Shown one piece after another: positions 1 through 7,224 of a DNA stretch of 48,008 bases (position 1 is the first letter of the stretch; each line of letters begins with the position of its first letter). Source of the stretch: Fibrobacterota bacterium (lineage in GTDB: Bacteria; Fibrobacterota; Chitinivibrionia; Chitinivibrionales; Chitinispirillaceae). The stretch is taken from NCBI GenBank assembly GCA_023459055.1, contig JAEWVR010000040.1, positions 1-48,008 on the forward strand. The letters are read 5' to 3'. Below the pieces are notes generated by a model. It had not been told where the DNA came from. It ran no database searches and saw only the letters and a list, made by a program, of their open reading frames with translations. A program made the translations under genes and the position numbers.

Positions 1-296
1 AAACTATTGCTTGTTACCTGATATGGTTCGTCAAAGGATTTACTTTCATTGTTAATGAATATTCTCCATCCAAGAATTGTTCCACTACCCGTGAATGTGC
101 CTTTCATTGTTGCTGTTGCATTAAGGCCACTTACGTTTATTGAGAAATCAGGTGTTACGCTCGTCTCATATGGGAATGCATTAATTTCCCCTGTAATTAA
201 TTGTTCCCATTCTGTAGCTGCGAATAAATTCATTTGTAGTAAACATTGCAATAACAATAACATAAACACTACTTTACAAGTAGTTACGGTTTTCAT
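1..296 (-). CDS. Secreted protein of unknown function, N-terminal part (cut by window edge)
   Basis: An open frame runs from an ATG at 296 down to base 1 without a stop, giving about 98 residues. It opens with a lysine, then a hydrophobic stretch rich in Leu (MKTVTTCKVVFMLLLLQCLL) and a likely signal-peptidase site after NLFAA, so the product is probably exported. The start is supported by a GGAGAT ribosome site 6 bases upstream. The mature part begins EWEQLITGEINAFPYE and has alternating polar/hydrophobic residues suggesting beta structure. I do not recognise a family. It is the last visible member of the run of minus-strand accessory genes; a 13-bp inverted repeat lies 128 bases upstream of its start. 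Confidence 0.6.
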   Translation of the reverse strand, partial: MKTVTTCKVVFMLLLLQCLLQMNLFAATEWEQLITGEINAFPYETSVTPDFSINVSGLNATATMKGTFTGSGTILGWRIFINNESKSFDEPYQVTSNS

Positions 297-873
297 TTCT
301 TATCTCCTATTAGTTTTTTGTAGAATGCTATTCAATAAATATGCGTACATGATAACAATTTGGTTTTCGTACGTTGTTTTGATTAAACTTTTTTTAACCT
401 GCTTTCATCCCCCTTTGAACTGCGTAACACCAATTATTAAAACTTTTACAGTACTGTTAATTGGTGTTACTTCAAAAACTATGCCAATATCCAACCTGTT
501 GATTTTAGCATATAATTAGCGACATTGATCTAACAGTAATCTCATATCTCAAAAAACTGTATTAATTAACTGACACCAGTGTAGGAATTATCTGACAACA
601 ATCGTGGATTTCAAAAACGAGACCCGATTAACATTATGCTGTATAAAGAAAGCTCGTGCAGATTCTATTAAAGCAACAGGTAAATGTCTTTTATAGATGG
701 TGGGTAAAAACTATTTAGAAATGCTTTAGTAAATAAAAAAACGACAATGCCTAATTTATCCTCTTATAATACTATTAAAAAGCATAAGTGGTCAGTTCGT
801 GTGTTATTGAACTCGAAAAAACACTTTACATTTTAAGAAATATTAGAGGTTTACATTTTAATAATGACAGTTT
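297..873. other. 577-bp intergenic stretch without a convincing gene
   Basis: No frame here has coding character. It holds a perfect 13-bp inverted repeat (424-436 / 458-470, listed separately) and two CTGACA hexamers 22 bp apart (570-575 and 592-597), which resemble the repeated end-motifs of some insertion sequences; no transposase is visible nearby. The rest is plain AT-rich sequence. Confidence 0.5.
424..470. repeat. Perfect 13-bp inverted repeat
   Basis: GTAACACCAATTA at 424-436 is followed 21 bases later by its exact complement at 458-470. It lies upstream of the secreted-protein gene starting at 296. There is no adjoining T-run, so it is not a classical terminator. It could be an operator, a leader hairpin, or the ends of a small mobile or cassette element. 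Confidence 0.6.
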
Positions 874-1341
874 TCAAAGTATACTATTAAAATGTTTTTT
901 AAAATCTATTACATATTTTTCTAATTCATCATCCATTATTGGCGGACAAACAGATGAATTTATAGCATTAAATATATTGATCCCTTTCAATTCCTGAGGC
1001 CAATCTGACAATCTTGAAATTACATGAAAGTGTACATGACCAAACCTGTCTTTTTCGGCAAATTGCATCACATATTCTTTTTCTGAATTTTGTAAACACT
1101 TCATTGTTAAGCATATGTTTCTTGTGATTTGAGCAAAATTCATAAACTCATCAGCGTTAAGTTCATGAAGCCCTGTACAATGTCGTTTCAATGCAACAAC
1201 GATCCATCCTTTTATTGCGCAAGGACTCATATGTTCAACAACCCAATATTTTGACTCATGAATTCTTTGATATTTTGATAGATTAATAATTCCTTGTACA
1301 GATTGACATGTTAAGCAGTTTTCATTGTAAAAAGTATTCAT
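874..1341 (-). CDS. HIT-family nucleotide hydrolase/transferase-like protein
   Basis: The 155-residue product carries the histidine-triad motif HVHFH at residues 102-106, preceded by FGHVHFHVISR, the active-site signature of HIT proteins that hydrolyse or transfer nucleoside monophosphates from substrates such as Ap4A or AMP-lysine. An N-terminal CxxC (C9, C12) may bind zinc, as in some HIT proteins. Length is normal for the family (110-160). It is a probable soluble cytoplasmic enzyme. It sits alone, with 211 bases separating it from the next gene upstream, in the run of co-directional accessory genes. The substrate cannot be told from sequence. Confidence 0.85.
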   Translation of the reverse strand: MNTFYNENCLTCQSVQGIINLSKYQRIHESKYWVVEHMSPCAIKGWIVVALKRHCTGLHELNADEFMNFAQITRNICLTMKCLQNSEKEYVMQFAEKDRFGHVHFHVISRLSDWPQELKGINIFNAINSSVCPPIMDDELEKYVIDFKKHFNSIL

Positions 1342-1552
1342 GTAAGTATCTTCTTTTCTTCGTGACTTTGAGACCTGTTTATGGTGTGCAGTGCTCTTTT
1401 TGTATAGTTTTTATGCCTGAATAATCGTTAGTGTTGTAGACTGCATGTTTTGGTCGTGTCCCTTTTTCAAGAGCGTGCATTCTTGCCTTCTTCATCTTTG
1501 TTTTCATAATCATTTGTATCAATATCACTGTCTTCGGCGTCGGATTTCATCT

Positions 1553-2323
1553 TCAGTCGATTTGAAATTGTTCTTCACCTGATATTTCTTTCAAAATCGC
1601 TTTTACTTCCTCCATTTTATCAGAATTACCTTGAATTGCCAACCAAACTGCACCTTCAGCACCACCCACACCACCAGCTGCAACAAGTTTTGCTTTTAAT
1701 CCAAAAAGCAATTCAATTGCTTCAATTTCCGTTAGTATTTCTCCAGACACAGTAAGCATTCTTGGACCTGATGAATCCGGGCTATTTAAAAGGTTGGCTA
1801 TTGTGTCTAAATCTTCCGTACTGCGCTTCTCCAGTCCGACTGGCAATAATAATTTAGCTCTCTTTCCAACAATTGCCTGCATTGCCGCGGTTATTGTTCC
1901 ACCTTTGGGATGGCCAATAAGTATTCCAGCTCTTTTTCTGTTAACATCAATGCAATTTGCACCCTTGACTATTATGTCTCCTGCTTGCAAATTGTCAACG
2001 ACATCGAATATAGTTTTCCCTTTCTCCCATATTCCATTCACTATAACGACGTCACCGGGAAAACTTGATTCGTCTGGCAATCTTCCAGATTCTGTTGTTT
2101 TGATAGCGGGTGGTAGTGTAACCCCCCTGAAAAAACGTTTCCTGTTAAATCCATCCACTTGTCCAATTACCTTAAGAAGTTCTTCTGCAATATATCCATT
2201 CGTTGAACCTGCAACGATCACAATCGTCTTTGAACCAATTGCGTTTTTAATATCTTTTTGCACAAGAATTGATTTTGCTATAAGTCTTTTACCTGCTGAA
2301 GGTGTTAAGAGAATCTGAAACAT
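1553..2323 (-). CDS. Conserved-looking protein of unknown function
   Basis: A 256-residue soluble protein with clear coding character; I do not recognise the family. The N-terminal half has a Rossmann-like alternation of hydrophobic strands and glycine turns (SKTIVIVAGSTNGYIAEELL; GDVVIVNGIWEKG), followed by a glycine-rich segment (GILIGHPKGGTITAAMQ) and another near the C-terminus (LVAAGGVGGAEGAVWLAIQG). That pattern is compatible with a nucleotide- or sugar-phosphate-binding fold, but this is inference only. There is no signal peptide or membrane segment. A GAAAGGAAA ribosome site precedes the ATG. Its neighbours are a HIT protein and a GNAT acetyltransferase with no functional link visible. 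Confidence 0.7.
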   Translation of the reverse strand: MFQILLTPSAGKRLIAKSILVQKDIKNAIGSKTIVIVAGSTNGYIAEELLKVIGQVDGFNRKRFFRGVTLPPAIKTTESGRLPDESSFPGDVVIVNGIWEKGKTIFDVVDNLQAGDIIVKGANCIDVNRKRAGILIGHPKGGTITAAMQAIVGKRAKLLLPVGLEKRSTEDLDTIANLLNSPDSSGPRMLTVSGEILTEIEAIELLFGLKAKLVAAGGVGGAEGAVWLAIQGNSDKMEEVKAILKEISGEEQFQID

Positions 2324-2425
2324 TTATTCGGTTTCCTTTCTTTTTGTCTCACTCCGCCGCCGTCGACTTCGTTCCTGAAACGCGCAGCATATTGTATAAC
2401 ATGTTGCAATATTACTGGAGTGTAT

Positions 2426-3559
2426 TCATGGTGTAATACAGCTATTAAGTGATACACTATCTATCAGTTTTTGTTCAATATCGATTACATCATCTTCGTC
2501 ATAGAAATAAGCAGAATATTCACAATTATTCTCATTTTGAAATCCTTCCCATTCCATTTCTAATGCCTTTGCATAATATTTTTTTGCTGTTTCTATTTTA
2601 CCCAGCTTCCAATTTACACAAGCAGCATTAAAATAATGCCAGTTCCAGCCAAAATTCTTATCTAATGCAAGCGAATAAAAAAATGATGACTTCGAATAAT
2701 TCTGATTGTATTTCAAGTAATGATTGCCATTGATTAAACAATTTGGTAATTCATCATACCAACCGGAATAAACAGTAATTTCACGTTCTCTTTTAAAACC
2801 TGCTTTTTCTGCTATTGTAACTGATGCAACATTGTCATTCCAGCAATGCCAGCCAACAGTTCTGATATTTTTATTTTTACATAATAAGATTGTTGCCTTA
2901 ATCGCGGCCATTGAAAATCCCTGTCTTCTGTAATCTTCAAGTGTTTCAACTCCAATTTCACATTTTTCATCAACGACACAATCTGCAATGCACCAGGAAA
3001 CAATTTTATTTGCAATTGGATAATAATAGCCGAAACCGCGACTTAAAAAATTGTCTAACGATCCCCAGTTTCTTTCTAGGAGATGTTGAATTTCATTGCT
3101 GTTTTCAAATGAACTATTTTGAAATGTATCTTTGTCAAATAAACGAACATTGTTGATTAACTCATCACAGGAATAGTTCTCCGGATTTAAGCTATAATAG
3201 TATCGCTTTACCATTCTTGGATATAATCCATTAAATATAGTGGTTATGGAATTTTCAAATGATTCTGATGGGTAAAACAGTACATAATCAACCAATTCTT
3301 CGGAAACGGCTTTTTTAAAAAAGTTGTTTTTCAGATACAGGTTCATACCGGTATCAAATTGTGTAATGCCAGGTTTTCCTGAAAAATACATGCCCTCGGG
3401 AGTAATGGCGAATGCACAATTTGGCTTGTCCTTGTTATCCGCAAATATTAAACCCGGCTGCAAAAGATTAATCACTGAACTTATAGATAAATTGTACTCT
3501 AAAGCAGAAAACAGATCGGTTGTCTTTTTGTAATCAGTTCTTTCCAATTCTACCAACAT
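2426..3559 (-). CDS. GNAT N-acetyltransferase with C-terminal TPR-like region
   Basis: The 377-residue product has a divergent N-terminal half (about residues 1-165) and a GNAT core at about 165-265 with the acetyl-CoA pyrophosphate-binding motif RRQGFS (211-216) and the family's C-terminal strand pattern WHCWNDNVASVTIAEKAGF. The overall plan resembles the GNAT_acetyltran/ZmaR-type group, whose members acetylate small molecules and include a self-resistance enzyme. Residues about 285-350 look like one or two TPR helices (FNAACVNWKLGKIETAKKYY), an extra protein-interaction module. The acceptor substrate is unknown. A weak AGGGA ribosome site precedes the start. Another GNAT gene lies 55 bases downstream. 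Confidence 0.8.
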   Translation of the reverse strand: MLVELERTDYKKTTDLFSALEYNLSISSVINLLQPGLIFADNKDKPNCAFAITPEGMYFSGKPGITQFDTGMNLYLKNNFFKKAVSEELVDYVLFYPSESFENSITTIFNGLYPRMVKRYYYSLNPENYSCDELINNVRLFDKDTFQNSSFENSNEIQHLLERNWGSLDNFLSRGFGYYYPIANKIVSWCIADCVVDEKCEIGVETLEDYRRQGFSMAAIKATILLCKNKNIRTVGWHCWNDNVASVTIAEKAGFKREREITVYSGWYDELPNCLINGNHYLKYNQNYSKSSFFYSLALDKNFGWNWHYFNAACVNWKLGKIETAKKYYAKALEMEWEGFQNENNCEYSAYFYDEDDVIDIEQKLIDSVSLNSCITP

Positions 3560-3614
3560 ATAATTCCCTATTGTTTTAATTATTTCGTATATTTCAGGCC
3601 TTACTTTAAAAACA

Positions 3615-4085
3615 TCATAAATTCAAATACATTTGTTCCATATAAACATTGAAACCCATTTTACGCCAAAAATTTGTAGACTTTATATTCGACGTTGCAG
3701 CAAAACATTCAACTCTTTTAATACCATTTTTCTTAAACCAATCTATTGAATCAGTCAAGAGCAGAGATCCAGCACCTTGTCTTTGACAATCGTTTAAAAC
3801 GCCCAAATTGTCAATATAGCCATAAGTAGGTGTTGGATAAATTGGTGGCTTATGTTCAATTTTAGAAATGCAATAACCGACAATTTTACTATTGAACTCA
3901 GCAACAGCAACATGATCATTGTTTTTACTAATATTCATTTCAATAAATTCAATAAACTTTTCACAATGAGTATCAATTTTACAAAAACAATTGTCGAGTT
4001 TTGAATGGTATTCTACAAACTCAGCAAAAATAGTCTTGATTTGTAAAGCATCGTTTGATGTATAATCTCTAATTTCAATTTTCAT
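3615..4085 (-). CDS. GNAT-family N-acetyltransferase
   Basis: A 156-residue single-domain acetyltransferase. Motif A is intact: QRQGAG at residues 101-106 binds the acetyl-CoA pyrophosphate, preceded by the beta4 strand YGYIDNLGVL and followed by the motif B region TNFWRKMGFNVY. The frame is open upstream to 4160, but I choose the ATG at 4085 because GGAAGG lies 8 bases before it and the family homology begins at MKIEIRDYTSNDA. The acceptor substrate cannot be predicted. The gene has its own ribosome site and is preceded by a copy of a 40-bp element also found before the lipoprotein gene at 5296. Confidence 0.85.
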   Translation of the reverse strand: MKIEIRDYTSNDALQIKTIFAEFVEYHSKLDNCFCKIDTHCEKFIEFIEMNISKNNDHVAVAEFNSKIVGYCISKIEHKPPIYPTPTYGYIDNLGVLNDCQRQGAGSLLLTDSIDWFKKNGIKRVECFAATSNIKSTNFWRKMGFNVYMEQMYLNL

Positions 4086-4138
4086 GAGTATTACCTTCCC
4101 ATCACTACCAGACTGTATAGTATTGTGATGGATTTGCC

Positions 4139-4178
4139 AGTTGCCCAACCGCCCCACCACATCCTGATATTTTTATTC
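4139..4178. repeat. 40-bp intergenic element, copy 1
   Basis: Begins AGTTGCCCAACCGCCCCACC and ends GATATTTTTATTC. A near-identical 39-bp copy lies at 5377-5415, differing by a few substitutions and one indel. Both sit just upstream of a minus-strand gene. It contains GCCCAAC, which fits the RYYYAAC core of integron attC sites, but I see no partner GTTRRRY core at suitable distance. Confidence 0.65.
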
Positions 4179-4194
4179 GTAGTTCTTCCGCTTG

Positions 4195-4581
4195 CTATTG
4201 TATATTGATAGTTGCTTTGAGAGTATCATCGAAATATCTGAGTTCTAAATCCGATAGACCTTTTTGAAGGCATTTAAATCTAAATACTCTTGTCAATGAA
4301 CCTCCGTCGCAATTGGTACAACTCCTATCCCGACTGGTCCTTTGTTCCAGACTAATTTTGCTTGAGTCTTGTTTAGTTATTGTCCAAGAATCAGCACACC
4401 CGATACATTCATTTAATGCTATGTTGAATTCATCATTTATTTCAGCCTGAAATGTTTTTCCGTTGTCTGTCTCAACGATTTCGAATGCTATTTCATGAGT
4501 GTCGCCATCCGACGGATTGCAACTATTTGTCACAATACATACTATAGCGATGATGAACAATGAAGTAATAATTTTTTTCAT
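4195..4581 (-). CDS. Chagasin-like (I42) protease-inhibitor-type lipoprotein
   Basis: The 128-residue product begins with MKKIITSLFIIAIVCIVTNS followed by Cys21, a signal peptide with a slightly degenerate lipobox, so it is likely a lipoprotein. The mature domain follows the order seen in chagasin-type cysteine protease inhibitors: an FNIALNECIGCADSWTI segment at the place of the NPTTGYSW loop, a glycine pair before RVFRFKCLQKGLSDLELRY (the GG..TFTFKA..G...L.L.Y pattern), then a final strand. The canonical NPTTG loop is replaced by NECIGCADS, and four cysteines (CIGC, CTNC) suggest two disulfides. Family membership is inferred from this pattern; inhibitory activity is not assured. Confidence 0.6.
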   Translation of the reverse strand: MKKIITSLFIIAIVCIVTNSCNPSDGDTHEIAFEIVETDNGKTFQAEINDEFNIALNECIGCADSWTITKQDSSKISLEQRTSRDRSCTNCDGGSLTRVFRFKCLQKGLSDLELRYFDDTLKATINIQ

Positions 4582-4759
4582 TAGCTTTTTCCTTTTTTTT
4601 AAAATAGTTTTGCTTTTAACGTCGTTGTTTTCTATAGTTCAAAGCATTGTCATTTGAGAAGATTTCTTTTGCCTATTTCATTTTCTATGGAGCCAGCCTT
4701 TCTTCGTTCATATTCAGTACTACCATTATAAACCAATAAATAAGTGAGACAAAAACGAT

Positions 4760-5296
4760 TCAGCAATGGCCGTCAGTTCTTTGCGAAATTATTCCACTCG
4801 GTTTACTTGTGCTCTTTTTCTTCAATTTAAATTTATCTAACGCAATAATCAGATTTTCCGTATTTGCATGTTCGCATGTTACTTCTGTCCATTGGGAAAC
4901 GTATAATCCGTCGTGAGAAAAAGATTCAAAGAGAGGATGAGAAATAACAATAGAATATTCTCCAGGTAAACCATAGATAGTGTATTGCCCGGTAGTGTCA
5001 TACATGCCCCACTGAAACATATAAGTAGAATCAACTGTTATTGTATCATTCCTTGCTTTATTGATAGCTATAATTTTAGCGTTTAATACCTTTGAGCTAT
5101 CTTGTGAATCCTGCAATTTAATACGAAGTGCAACAGAAGGACAGGCGACACAGAGATATCCTTCTTGTTTGGATGTACACGATACTATTAGAAGAAAAAC
5201 ACCAGCCATTAATAACTTGAATAAAGTGTTTGTGCCTAATGTTCTGAACTTACATTTAAATGAATAATACATAGAATTAAAATGTGGTGTTTTCAT
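4760..5296 (-). CDS. Lipoprotein with a carboxypeptidase-regulatory-like beta domain
   Basis: A 178-residue protein with a long polar N-terminus, a hydrophobic stretch (LFKLLMAGVFLLIVS) and a lipobox IVSC with Cys40, so it is probably lipid-anchored. The mature part (ALRIKLQDSQDSSKVLNAKI; TGQYTIYGLPGEYSIVISHP) has the G-x-Y-x-ITGLPxGxYxI pattern of carboxypeptidase-regulatory-like or prealbumin-like beta sandwiches. The start at 5296 has GGAAGGAAAC upstream; Met30 would give a shorter, more conventional signal. The function is unknown. It lies 178 bases upstream of the chagasin-like lipoprotein and may be expressed with it. Confidence 0.65.
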   Translation of the reverse strand: MKTPHFNSMYYSFKCKFRTLGTNTLFKLLMAGVFLLIVSCTSKQEGYLCVACPSVALRIKLQDSQDSSKVLNAKIIAINKARNDTITVDSTYMFQWGMYDTTGQYTIYGLPGEYSIVISHPLFESFSHDGLYVSQWTEVTCEHANTENLIIALDKFKLKKKSTSKPSGIISQRTDGHC

Positions 5297-5376
5297 TGTT
5301 ATGTTTCCTTCCTGTCTTTTGTTTACGGCCGCAGTTTTTTATGTGAATTTATTACCTAGTTAGCTTAGTAGAGGCA

Positions 5377-5415
5377 AGTTGCCCAACCACCCGCCACATC
5401 CCGATATTTTTATTC
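5377..5415. repeat. 40-bp intergenic element, copy 2
   Basis: The sequence AGTTGCCCAACCACCCGCCA onward matches copy 1 at 4139-4178 apart from a few changes and one missing base. It lies about 80 bases upstream of the lipoprotein start at 5296. Confidence 0.65.
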
Positions 5416-5523
5416 TGGATTCCTCCGATACTCGCTTATAAAATTGCATATAAGTAAATTAACAATAGTCTGGAAATCTCTTTTAATAACAAGCGGTCAG
5501 AGGTCGCAACAACTGATTGCTCT

Positions 5524-5555
5524 AAGTTTTAATAGTGCCTTGACTATTAAAACTT
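5524..5555. repeat. Perfect 13-bp hairpin with 6-base loop
   Basis: AAGTTTTAATAGT (5524-5536) pairs exactly with ACTATTAAAACTT (5543-5555). It lies 103 bases downstream of the cyclase-fold gene stop. The stem is A/T-rich with no clear T-run after it, so it is a weak terminator candidate or a folded recombination/processing site. Confidence 0.6.
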
Positions 5556-5657
5556 GGGGCTATTATACGATTTATACCGGATAATTCCATTTTGCAGGTG
5601 GCGTTCCAAGCATTTAATTGACAAGCACAAGACAAGTATTCTATATGTTTTTAACAA

Positions 5658-6401
5658 TTAGCTCCTTCCCATCATTAGAATTTTAGAAACATCAAAATCA
5701 TTCATTTCTAAAGTATCAATTGTCTTTCTAAATTCACTTCTATAAAGATCAAAATATTGAAGATGTTTTATCCTAATATTTGGATCTACTGAACTTTTTG
5801 ACATGTAATATATTTCTTTAAGTATTTCAGCATCTTTTTTCATATCGGAAAACATGCCCGTTGATTCATAAAAATTATAATCGTCTATACCAATTTTATA
5901 TGATTCGTGAAATCTTTCTAAATTTTGTTGAAGAAAGACAAAATATAAATCATCATGAAATTTTGCCATTTTAAATATGTTCTGATACTGTTTTGCTTCA
6001 GTAGTTATGAATAAGCCGATAGATTGAATTTTCTTTTCTATCATATAGCATTTTATTAATGAATTACCATAATAACTTTCTATGTTTTTTAGTTTATTAT
6101 GGCTAAATTCTCCATAATCTAATATTGCCCTAAAGAATATTTCTTCACCGATGCATCTATATAAAAGGTCTTGTGCAAACTCACAAGAAAACATTGACAG
6201 ATATTGGTGTTCAGAATCATTCTTTGGATCAACTTTATTGTAAACTAAAATAGTGTCCGAAAATACAATCGTTGCAAAAGCTTCGTGATTATGTACATTC
6301 AAATTATTGATATGATCATAGATAATTTCTACTTTATTATGATTATTCACAACAGCATCTTTAAAACCTAAAATATCTATATATAGCAAGTACTTATTCA
6401 T
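5658..6401 (-). CDS. Cyclase-fold (class III nucleotidyl cyclase-like) protein
   Basis: A 247-residue soluble protein starting MNKYLLYIDILGFKDAV. The YIDILGFK strand with Asp9 and the later FSDTILVY strand with Asp49 sit where class III nucleotidyl cyclases place their two metal-binding aspartates (DIxGF and GD motifs). The following region (about 60-140) continues an alternating alpha/beta pattern. The usual substrate-specifying Lys/Asp and catalytic Asn/Arg signatures are not obvious, so it could be a non-cyclic relative. Stand-alone proteins of this type are common in accessory and mobile regions. A role in signalling or anti-phage defence is only a guess from context. Confidence 0.55.
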   Translation of the reverse strand: MNKYLLYIDILGFKDAVVNNHNKVEIIYDHINNLNVHNHEAFATIVFSDTILVYNKVDPKNDSEHQYLSMFSCEFAQDLLYRCIGEEIFFRAILDYGEFSHNKLKNIESYYGNSLIKCYMIEKKIQSIGLFITTEAKQYQNIFKMAKFHDDLYFVFLQQNLERFHESYKIGIDDYNFYESTGMFSDMKKDAEILKEIYYMSKSSVDPNIRIKHLQYFDLYRSEFRKTIDTLEMNDFDVSKILMMGRS

Positions 6402-7077
6402 TTGTAGTTTAACCTATTATTTTTAAAATATAAAATATATGCAATTACCTTTTAGTCTATCGCCAGTATTAACTTTTTTGTTCGGTTAATTTTGCACCAA
6501 CGGGACAAATATGCACCTCAACCGATTTCGTAATAAAAAGTTCATACGTGCTACCAGTGATCAACTCAATCTTAACACACTGCTATAGAACTACCATAAC
6601 ATAGTTCGATCACAAACCGCAGATCCCACCAGCACAGTACTACCGGAAAAAATTCCTGTTCCGTCCACATCATAATTAAACTACGTCAAGGGTTCGGGGG
6701 TGTCAAGGGGATGGGATGGGATTCGGGAGGAGCTGGGTGCATTCAAGACATAAGAACGTGACAAGTGACGCGTAACGAGTGACGGGCAGAATTGATGGTT
6801 ACGAGATAGTATGTATCAGGAATGACGAGTCATGATGGTCAAATTCCTGGGATTCTGTTGTTTCTGAGTGGAATGTTGTGCTAATGATGATGGTAGCAGG
6901 AAGCACGTAGCAGATAGTAAGGAGTTCTGGGGATATAAAGCAAATGTAGAATGGACAATAACCAATCCAACTCCCCTTCTCCATATCTTAATAGAGAGGG
7001 TGCCAGGGGGTGTGATGCCTCTTATGGCTGGCATACAGACACAACCAGTTTCTTCAACGATAATAACAAAGAGAGTG
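6402..7077. other. Intergenic stretch mostly filled by mosaic repeat copy A
   Basis: From 6402 to about 6490 there is AT-rich leader sequence for the cyclase-fold gene. From about 6491 to 7018 the stretch is repeat copy A. No gene is supported; the overlapping short frames on both strands are fragments of the repeat, and similar fragments recur in copy D. Confidence 0.6.
6491..7018. repeat. Mosaic intergenic repeat, copy A (full length, about 530 bp)
   Basis: It matches copy D (10838-11366) over its whole length: a left block around TTCATACGTGCTACCAGTGA, a central core at 6625-6709 (CCCACCAGCAC to GGGGGTGTCAAGG), an iterated TGACGAGT/GTAACGAGTGACGG block (6756-6789), and a right block ending in a degenerate CTCCCCTTCTCC / GAGAGGGTGCC palindrome. 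Copies B and C share parts. It lies upstream of the cyclase-fold gene and downstream of the kinase/small-protein pair. Confidence 0.8.
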
Positions 7078-7224
7078 TTATTCTTCTGGTATTCCGGCTT
7101 TTTTGTTTTCTTCTAATGCCTTTTCAACAGCTTTATTAAAAATTCTTCGGTTTTCCGCAAATTGGCGTAGAGCTTTGCCACTGATTTTTGTAGAACCAGT
7201 TTTTTTCTTCAAACTTTTATTCAT
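7078..7224 (-). CDS. 48-residue basic/helical protein translationally coupled to the zeta-like kinase
   Basis: This short frame (MNKSLKKKTGSTKISGKAL... ending KKAGIPEE) begins inside the stop codon of the kinase gene: the ATGA at 7221-7224 contains both the kinase TGA and this ATG. The kinase's GGAG at 7233-7236 supplies a ribosome site. The protein has a Lys-rich N-terminus and then a predicted amphipathic helix (about residues 16-43, Arg/Asn/Glu rich). Codon use and tight coupling argue that it is real. I do not recognise it. It may be a partner or antitoxin of the kinase, though classical epsilon antitoxins precede the toxin and are longer. Confidence 0.6.
   Translation of the reverse strand: MNKSLKKKTGSTKISGKALRQFAENRRIFNKAVEKALEENKKAGIPEE

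Larger units (their letters stand above)
5297..5657. other. 361-bp intergenic stretch with two repeat structures
   Basis: It holds the second copy of the 40-bp element (5377-5415) and an AT-rich perfect hairpin (5524-5555), both listed separately. I see no open frame with coding character and no tRNA. Confidence 0.5.

Noticed and set aside
49..519. 156-residue plus-strand frame at the window start
   Set aside because: It overlaps the exported-protein gene on the other strand, has no ribosome site, and its composition (many Ile, Leu, Asn) is that of AT-rich shadow sequence.
570..597. Paired CTGACA hexamers resembling an insertion-sequence end
   Set aside because: No transposase, no matching opposite end and no target duplication visible.
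1467..1550. 27-residue acidic frame two bases after the stop of the 256-residue protein
   Set aside because: Too short, no ribosome site of its own, and no homology recognisable; possible but not supported.
4139..4178. Complete integron attC site
   Set aside because: One RYYYAAC-type core is present, but no GTTRRRY partner at 50-150 bp could be found here or at the other intergenic repeats.
6625..6709. Promoter inside the mosaic repeat core (TTGACA-17-TAGTTT on the minus strand)
   Set aside because: The -10 matches only three of six positions; a resident promoter is possible but not supported by sequence alone.
6799..7139. Short frames of 61-82 residues on both strands in repeat copy A
   Set aside because: They fall inside the mosaic repeat, recur as fragments in copy D, and lack ribosome sites and coding pattern.
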